This document shows, piece by piece, positions 6,587 through 10,821 of a stretch of DNA of 10,821 nucleotides. A program made the position numbers and the translations under genes. The DNA is taken from positions 1 to 10,821 of the forward strand of contig CAKRFY010000056.1 of NCBI GenBank assembly GCA_934320895.1. Direction: 5' to 3'. How positions within the stretch are numbered: the stretch's first letter is position 1; each line of letters begins with the position of its first letter. This DNA comes from an uncultured Lachnospiraceae bacterium. GTDB lineage: Bacteria > Bacillota > Clostridia > Lachnospirales > Lachnospiraceae. The notes under the pieces are model-generated. The model did no database searches, had not been told where the DNA came from, and saw only the letters and a list, made by a program, of their open reading frames with translations.

Positions 6587-6608
6587 TATCTTCCTCCACA
6601 TATATATT

Positions 6609-6636
6609 ATCATAAAATTCCAGAATGTATGGTCAA
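6609..6636 (-). promoter_or_regulatory. Sigma-A-like promoter for the 76-residue/ThyX-like operon
   Basis: On the minus strand TTGACC (6631-6636, 5/6) is followed after 16 nt by TATGAT (6609-6614, 5/6). Initiation would fall near 6602, leaving a leader of only about 16 nt that still holds the GGAGG site. It lies between the J-domain gene and the 76-codon gene, which marks these as separate transcription units, although no terminator separates them. Confidence 0.65.
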
Positions 6637-6646
6637 CAACATACAT
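6625..6646. promoter_or_regulatory. Dyad overlapping the -35 box, candidate operator
   Basis: ATGTATG (6625-6631) and CATACAT (6640-6646) form 7-bp inverted arms around an 8-nt spacer. The -35 hexamer lies at the inner edge of this dyad. A protein bound here would block polymerase, so a repressor operator is the simplest reading. The bound factor is unknown. Confidence 0.5.
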
Positions 6647-6683
6647 ATTCAGGTTACAATAATGGGCAGGTTTATTTAATCTT

Positions 6684-7361
6684 CTACCACATCCACATTC
6701 CTGAGCTATTAAGACAGCAGTTGCAGACAGCATATGTCACACATAATTTCATGCACAGACCACCTGATGTTTCTCCCGGTGTATCATATGAATACTGCAT
6801 GTCCTCATACCAGACATTTCCTGTCTCAAGTCTTCTTACAAGCGTGGCAAATTCTATATTGTCAGGCTCCATTTCTGCCGCCTGTCTTGCCTGTTCCAAA
6901 GCTATTATATTATTTCCAAGTCCTATATTTGCCATAGCACAAAGATAATACCATCTGCCATTTTTTTCTTCCATCTGATTTAATACATTTAGAGCTTCTT
7001 TATAATATCTGTTTACAATATAATTTGACGCAGCTCTCAAATGCATATTATATTCTTCCGAACCCGAATCGGCGTTTCCTGCAAAACCTGAAAAGCCACC
7101 ATAACCTGACTGGTTTCCAAAGCCACCCATCCCACCATAATAACCACTTTCACTATAGCCATATCCACCATTTTCACGTTCATCCATTATCTGATGATAT
7201 GCCTGCTGTATCTCCTTGAATTTTTCTTCTGCCTCTTCTTTATTAGGATTGTTTATATTGGCATCCGGGTGATATTTTCTGCTTAAATTTCTATATGATT
7301 TTTTTATTTCCTCCTGGGAAGCTGAGCGCGTAACTCCCAGCACCTTATAGGGATCTATCAT
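6684..7361 (-). CDS. J-domain protein with TPR-like region and Cys-rich tail
   Basis: This 225-residue DnaJ-type co-chaperone should stimulate DnaK. The J-domain spans residues 2-62 with the essential HPD at 31-33. A Gly/Tyr/Phe-rich linker (65-96) follows, then a helical TPR-like segment (about 105-180; [44 protein letters not shown]). The tail is rich in cysteine ([17 protein letters not shown]). It lacks the zinc-finger and substrate-binding domains of true DnaJ, so it is a specialised class III-type J-protein. The start at 7361 is preceded by GGAGG 5 nt upstream and overlaps the stop of the DUF5685 gene as ATGA, so the two are translationally coupled. The C-terminus ends GMWMW, but a one-base shift would give ECGCGRR, which fits the Cys-rich tail better; a frameshift or natural variation is possible. 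The client is unknown. Confidence 0.88.
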   Translation of the reverse strand: MIDPYKVLGVTRSASQEEIKKSYRNLSRKYHPDANINNPNKEEAEEKFKEIQQAYHQIMDERENGGYGYSESGYYGGMGGFGNQSGYGGFSGFAGNADSGSEEYNMHLRAASNYIVNRYYKEALNVLNQMEEKNGRWYYLCAMANIGLGNNIIALEQARQAAEMEPDNIEFATLVRRLETGNVWYEDMQYSYDTPGETSGGLCMKLCVTYAVCNCCLNSSGMWMW

Positions 7362-8236
7362 ATTTTCCTCCAATCCGGATCATACATTTTAAGATCTTTT
7401 TTATCTTTATCCGTCTTATTTATAAAATCATTATACTTCTGCCATACTCCTGAATATATGATATTTTTTAAGATAGAGGCATTTGCAACTATAGGAAGCC
7501 TCTCAAATGCCCGTCCTACATTTGACATCATCATTAAAAGAATCTGATGTACATATTCATCAAATTTCTCTTTTTTCTGCTCCTGCACTTCTATAAAAGG
7601 ATTATAACACTTTTTCTTCTTATCATCCTCCAGATCTTCATATGCATCAAGCAGATATATAAATTTTCCAATATAAAAACCTATCTTTGCAAGAAACTTA
7701 GACCACTCATCTTCTTTATAAACGAATATAACTTCACATATCCTGCCAAAATATCCTGACACCTCATCAAGATCTTTACACTGCTGTTTTTCAGCCATAT
7801 AAAGACCGGCAAGATTTTCTGTGATCTGTTTGATCTTTTCATCGTAAAAAGGCAATAATTTTTTTTCCTTTTTTTTCAATAAGTGACCATAAACTGCCCG
7901 CAGCAATTTTCTTTCGTCATTCCAGTCATCCATGCATTTGTAATATGCCATAACTACATTCATATCAGCAGCATATTTCAAAAATTCTGACCTCACATAT
8001 AAATGCTTATTTTTTGGATGTGCCAGACACCGGCACTCTGCCGTTTCAATATCGCCATCCTCATAAAGTGATGACAATAGCAGCCCGAGGAATGTCATGT
8101 CATATGTCAGCGATATCTGACTGCTTAATCCCGACTGCTCTTTAAGGCTTTGACACAATCCACAATAATAAGCATGATATGTCTTGAATTCTTTTATTTT
8201 CAACTCATCATAATTTGGAATGATATAACCAAACAA
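7358..8236 (-). CDS. DUF5685 family protein, possibly isoprenoid-synthase-like
   Basis: This 292-residue protein matches the DUF5685 family of Firmicutes, recognised from the N-terminus [17 protein letters not shown] and YYCGLC. It appears all-alpha. A CxxC (Cys25/Cys28) and a CRC-H cluster (Cys68, Cys70, His73) could bind metal or form a disulfide. Two acidic helices stand out: [13 protein letters not shown] (96-108) and [19 protein letters not shown] (195-213). The second recalls the D-xxED-xxx-GR-x-Y-x-P motif of squalene and phytoene synthases, which suggests a related fold; this is my inference, not an established function. Translation starts at TTG (8236), with AAGGAG 9 nt upstream and the family N-terminus directly after it. 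It follows the zinc-ribbon gene by 5 nt and overlaps the J-domain gene, so the three form a tight operon. No TM segment is clear. Confidence 0.85.
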   Translation of the reverse strand: MFGYIIPNYDELKIKEFKTYHAYYCGLCQSLKEQSGLSSQISLTYDMTFLGLLLSSLYEDGDIETAECRCLAHPKNKHLYVRSEFLKYAADMNVVMAYYKCMDDWNDERKLLRAVYGHLLKKKEKKLLPFYDEKIKQITENLAGLYMAEKQQCKDLDEVSGYFGRICEVIFVYKEDEWSKFLAKIGFYIGKFIYLLDAYEDLEDDKKKKCYNPFIEVQEQKKEKFDEYVHQILLMMMSNVGRAFERLPIVANASILKNIIYSGVWQKYNDFINKTDKDKKDLKMYDPDWRKI

Positions 8237-8241
8237 GGATA

Positions 8242-8649
8242 TCAGCTCCTTTTTATAAACTCAGTCTTGCACCTTGGACATGTGATGGCAATTCTGCCCT
8301 TTCCTTTTGGCACTCTTATACTCTGCTTGCAATTTGGACACTTAAATATGCGGTGAGTTCTTCTCTGCACGATATTTGCCTTTTTCCTCGCAGCATAGTT
8401 CCTGAAGCGGCCATAAAATCTCATAAACTTCTCATTTTCAGCATATCGCTTACTGTGATTTTTTGATAATATCCTCACATATGCATATATTATCGCAAAC
8501 AATGTAATGATATTGCAGATAAAATGAAAAATTGGTATCCTTATGATCATCTCAAGAACCATAAATACAACTGCAACCATCACCAGAAAGTTACTAAACT
8601 GATCTACTCCGTACCTACCCTGCATAAATCTGGCAATTTTTTCTCTCAT
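8242..8649 (-). CDS. Small membrane protein with C-terminal zinc ribbon
   Basis: This 135-residue protein has two hydrophobic segments (about 20-40, FLVMVAVVFMVLEMIIRIPI, and 42-62, FICNIITLFAIIYAYVRIL), then a basic linker and a C-terminal zinc ribbon. The ribbon's four ligands are in FKCPNC and ITCPRC, separated by a short basic hairpin (KQSIRVPKGKGRIA). The ribbon probably faces the cytoplasm. I place the start at the ATG at 8649 (MREKIARFM), with AAAGGG about 10 nt upstream; the in-frame TTG at 8667 overlaps that site. It is the first gene of the unit with DUF5685 and the J-domain protein, and may anchor or recruit these at the membrane. The domain content is seen; the anchoring role is inferred. 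Confidence 0.85.
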   Translation of the reverse strand: MREKIARFMQGRYGVDQFSNFLVMVAVVFMVLEMIIRIPIFHFICNIITLFAIIYAYVRILSKNHSKRYAENEKFMRFYGRFRNYAARKKANIVQRRTHRIFKCPNCKQSIRVPKGKGRIAITCPRCKTEFIKRS

Positions 8650-8687
8650 AATATCAAGCCCTTTCAAAACGATATGTTATATTAAAT

Positions 8688-8715
8688 ATATTATCGCATT
8701 ACGGGCAAAATACAA
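8688..8715 (-). promoter_or_regulatory. Candidate promoter of the zinc-ribbon/DUF5685/J-domain operon
   Basis: On the minus strand TTGTAT (8710-8715, 4/6) is followed after 16 nt by TAATAT (8688-8693, 4/6). It sits about 40 nt upstream of the first start codon in the 118-nt gap after the large membrane-protein gene. No intrinsic terminator is visible in that gap, so read-through from upstream is also possible. Confidence 0.45.
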
Positions 8716-8767
8716 TGTGTCTAATTATGAACAATTATTAAATATATATAAACAGTCTTTATAAACT

Positions 8768-10453
8768 CTAACCGTTTTCACCATCTTCAATAATCCGGTA
8801 TGACTGTCTTTCAATATATTCATATGATGTCATATAATTTATTCCATCTTCTGATGGTTCATATTCAACCTTTATCCTATCACCTATATTTAATTTTATA
8901 AGCTGCTCATTGTCTGCAAACACCTGCTTATATATATTTCCGTCTGCATCCTTGACATAAACCATAGCTCCGTCATCAGTATCAATAAATTTCACATCTG
9001 CAACAACTACATCTTTTGTCTCAGATAATTTTTCTATGCCACTGCCTTTTCCACTTTTTGCAAGCATTTTTTTATAATTTGTAAATACCTCTGTCTGTGA
9101 TGTCGCTGTCGCTACCATATTGTACTGTGATACATTAACCATCGCATACATCTTCACGAGCCCGCCATCATCCTTTAAAACCATGATATATGTCGGAACT
9201 CCTGCAACATTTATAAGACTTGGAAAAGATGCCTTGTAGCCTTTTTCCTGTACTTCTCCCTCAGCTGCAGCCATAGCTGAGTGTTCCTCTGCACCCGACA
9301 CTTTATAATATCTTGCCTCAGATGTTCGCTGATTCATCATAACAAATCCAATATTTGACTGGTCACCATTCACCGAAGTAACACCGGTATAGATCCATAC
9401 ATCATCACCAATTATCTTATATCCAAAATCATCTGTTGTCTGTTTGCATCCTTTCTGACCTATTATACTGTTTATAAATCCATCTGAAAGAAGTCCATAC
9501 CAATTATACTTCTTTTCAAGCAGATGACCGTCATAAGCATTGTCAACCCAGCTTGGAATATTGTCTATCTTATAATATTCACAATCACCGCTTACAGGAT
9601 CACATATTATGACACCATTTACATCTACTCCGCCAAAAAGACCTATCTTTGCAGTAACCGTCGGACACACATAATATGGTTTTCCGCTGTCATCAACTTC
9701 AAAGTTATAACCATTGATTATCTTTGTAGGATATTTTAACTGAACATGTCTTTGAAGATTATAATTAAAATATCCTGATGGAACATATTTCATTCCCTTA
9801 TCAAGAGCGACATACTCCGCATTTGAATTGACAGGATTTATCTTTACATATCCCGGTATTCCTTTGTCTTTATTATTCCACCACTTAAAGAAGCTTGCAT
9901 ATTTAAGTGCAGAAACTTTAAATGGCTGCTTTTTAACACTTATCTGTGTATATGCATTTTCTACCTCATACTGACTGACAACATCTGACAACGAACCAAT
10001 CTTTCTATTTCCGAATATCTTTGCGCTCGCCGTATCCATAAGTGCAATATCCGTAATCTGATCAGTCTGTTCAATATCTTTTGCAAAATCATAAGTCTTG
10101 ACTTTCAACATATTTGAATATGTCTTCGCCCTAAAAACCTTTAAGCCTGCAAATGAACCAATCACAAAAACCAACACTGACAAAACGGCAAGAGTCCAGA
10201 AAAATCTTGTCATAAACGACATCTTTTTCTCTCTAAAAGCCTCTGTAACATTTGAAGACCATGCACTTTTAAACTGATTCAATGCAAATATGCAGCCAAA
10301 TGCCACAAACACAAATATAACAGCCCCCCAGAAAGACTCAAGATGTATATTTATAGCCGGATGTAATGCATAATAATAAGCTCCGACCAGGACAACAAGC
10401 AACAATGTAAAAATAACATATATTTTTTTCTTCACACTCATATTCCTCCCCAT
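8768..10453 (-). CDS. Conserved membrane protein with large extracytoplasmic domain
   Basis: I do not know a function for this 561-residue protein. It has three TM segments (about 11-29, 41-60 and 84-106) and then about 450 mostly beta-rich residues, probably outside the membrane. The middle holds well-ordered motifs that look conserved: GLFGGVDVNGVIICDPVSG, IPSWVDNAYD, YTGVTSVNGDQSNIGFVMMN, EEHSAMAAAEGEVQ and GLVKMYAMVNVSQYN. The C-terminal 70-80 residues (VADVKFIDTDDGAMVYVKD, LNIGDRIKVEYEP) resemble a small OB-like barrel. Two starts are possible: ATG at 10453 (MGRN) and ATG at 10441 (MSVKKK). GGGGAGG lies only 3 nt before the second, and AGGA only 2 nt before the first, so initiation is uncertain. 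It follows the DUF1858 gene by 15-27 nt and is probably cotranscribed with it. A cell-envelope role is a guess from topology. Confidence 0.8.
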   Translation of the reverse strand: MGRNMSVKKKIYVIFTLLLVVLVGAYYYALHPAINIHLESFWGAVIFVFVAFGCIFALNQFKSAWSSNVTEAFREKKMSFMTRFFWTLAVLSVLVFVIGSFAGLKVFRAKTYSNMLKVKTYDFAKDIEQTDQITDIALMDTASAKIFGNRKIGSLSDVVSQYEVENAYTQISVKKQPFKVSALKYASFFKWWNNKDKGIPGYVKINPVNSNAEYVALDKGMKYVPSGYFNYNLQRHVQLKYPTKIINGYNFEVDDSGKPYYVCPTVTAKIGLFGGVDVNGVIICDPVSGDCEYYKIDNIPSWVDNAYDGHLLEKKYNWYGLLSDGFINSIIGQKGCKQTTDDFGYKIIGDDVWIYTGVTSVNGDQSNIGFVMMNQRTSEARYYKVSGAEEHSAMAAAEGEVQEKGYKASFPSLINVAGVPTYIMVLKDDGGLVKMYAMVNVSQYNMVATATSQTEVFTNYKKMLAKSGKGSGIEKLSETKDVVVADVKFIDTDDGAMVYVKDADGNIYKQVFADNEQLIKLNIGDRIKVEYEPSEDGINYMTSYEYIERQSYRIIEDGENG

Positions 10454-10468
10454 TCCTATAAAATCTAA

Positions 10469-10666
10469 CTAACCGTTAATTCTTTTATCAAGTTTTTTTA
10501 TAAGCTCATTTACATCCACTGAATGTACATTACAAGCTTGTCCTATGGTCTCTTTTGCTGATGAAGGACAACCTACGCAATTCATCCCCATCTCCTTAAA
10601 ATCCTCAATAGTTTCCGGATAAAATCTAAGTAACGCTCCTATTAGCGAATATTCTGTAACTACCAT
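10469..10666 (-). CDS. DUF1858 (hybrid-cluster-protein-associated redox disulfide) protein
   Basis: This 65-residue protein matches the DUF1858 family, small domains found alone or linked to hybrid cluster proteins in anaerobes. The hallmark is the CxxCP motif, here MNCVGCPSS with Cys30 and Cys33, probably a redox-active disulfide. The flanking pattern is also typical: a short N-terminal strand (VVTEYSLIGALL), FYPETIEDFKEMG before the motif, and ETIGQACNVHSVDVNELIKKL after it. I choose the ATG at 10666 because GGGGG lies 7 nt upstream; an ATG two codons earlier sits too close to that site. The open frame continues upstream into the tRNA, but that part is not coding. It sits just after the tRNA terminator and before the large membrane-protein gene. 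Confidence 0.9.
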   Translation of the reverse strand: MVVTEYSLIGALLRFYPETIEDFKEMGMNCVGCPSSAKETIGQACNVHSVDVNELIKKLDKRING

Positions 10667-10703
10667 TATCATTCCCCCTGTTTTTAATATAAAAAATATT
10701 TTG

Positions 10704-10736
10704 AAAAAAGGGCAAAACCAAAAATGTTTCACCCTT
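10704..10736 (-). terminator. Intrinsic terminator after tRNA-Gly
   Basis: On the minus strand AAGGGTGAAAC (10726-10736) pairs fully with GTTTTGCCCTT (10708-10718), counting two G-U pairs, around a 7-nt loop, and runs into T6. It lies 14 nt after the tRNA and before the DUF1858 gene. It should end the tRNA transcript; little room (about 35 nt) remains for a separate DUF1858 promoter, so that gene may depend partly on read-through. Confidence 0.82.
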
Positions 10737-10750
10737 ATAATACTCAAAAA

Positions 10751-10821
10751 GCACGAGACGGGATTCGAACCCGCGACCCTCGCCTTGGCAAGGCGATACT
10801 CCACCACTGAGCCACTCGTGC
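10751..10821 (-). tRNA. tRNA-Gly (GCC)
   Basis: A full cloverleaf folds on the minus strand. The acceptor stem is GCACGAG/CTCGTGC, the D-stem GCTC/GAGT, and the anticodon stem TCGCC/GGCGA holds loop TTGCCAA with anticodon GCC. The T-arm is GCGGG-TTCGAAT-CCCGT. The base after the acceptor stem is T, the usual bacterial discriminator for glycine. CCA is not encoded (TTTTT follows), so it must be added enzymatically. The 5' end coincides with the window edge, so neighbouring tRNA genes may lie further right. Confidence 0.95.

Noticed and set aside
6587..6733. N-terminal extension of the 76-residue protein
   Set aside because: It overlaps the 3' end of the J-domain gene and the promoter; a GGAGG site sits just before the ATG at 6586.
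10667..10807. N-terminal extension of the DUF1858 frame into the tRNA
   Set aside because: The extension translates the tRNA-Gly and its terminator; the family N-terminus and ribosome binding site put the start at 10666.
1..10821. Mobile element, CRISPR array or phage island
   Set aside because: No transposase or integrase gene, no regular spaced repeats and no terminal inverted repeats were seen. The tRNA-Gly at the edge is intact, and I found no copy of its 3' end within the window as an attachment site.

Overview
The window reads as chromosomal DNA of a low-GC, anaerobic, butyrate-forming Firmicute, most likely a member of the Lachnospiraceae (Roseburia/Butyrivibrio/Coprococcus-like). The main reason is a complete-looking acetyl-CoA to butyrate locus with a butyryl-CoA:acetate CoA-transferase (But), plus AT-rich intergenic DNA and strong GGAGG ribosome binding sites. 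The family assignment is inference; no 16S gene or species marker is present.

Positions 1-3200 (minus strand) hold the central butyrate operon in transcription order thl (acetyl-CoA acetyltransferase), crt (crotonase), hbd (3-hydroxybutyryl-CoA dehydrogenase) and the first 18 codons of bcd (butyryl-CoA dehydrogenase), which runs off the left edge. The gaps between thl and crt and between crt and hbd carry marked inverted repeats that do not look like simple terminators. A roughly 400-bp AT-rich divergent control region (3201-3611) separates this operon from but (plus strand), which catalyses the last step: butyryl-CoA + acetate to butyrate + acetyl-CoA. The region contains a candidate promoter for each side and several dyads, one of them tetO-like. 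but ends in a strong intrinsic terminator that faces the terminator of the next minus-strand unit.

From 5195 to the right edge everything lies on the minus strand. In transcription order from the right these are: a tRNA-Gly(GCC) with its own terminator; a small DUF1858 redox-disulfide protein; a 557-561-residue three-TM membrane protein with a large outer domain; a tight operon of a zinc-ribbon membrane protein, a DUF5685 protein and a J-domain/TPR protein; a 76-residue hypothetical protein followed by a ThyX-fold protein with a degenerate signature; and an FlK-like hotdog thioesterase.

The least ordinary parts are the zinc-ribbon/DUF5685/J-domain module, where DUF5685 shows two Asp-rich helices reminiscent of squalene/phytoene synthases; the ThyX-like protein without the RHR signature; and the dense inverted repeats in the butyrate operon. 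No IS element, CRISPR array, phage module or rRNA gene was seen.
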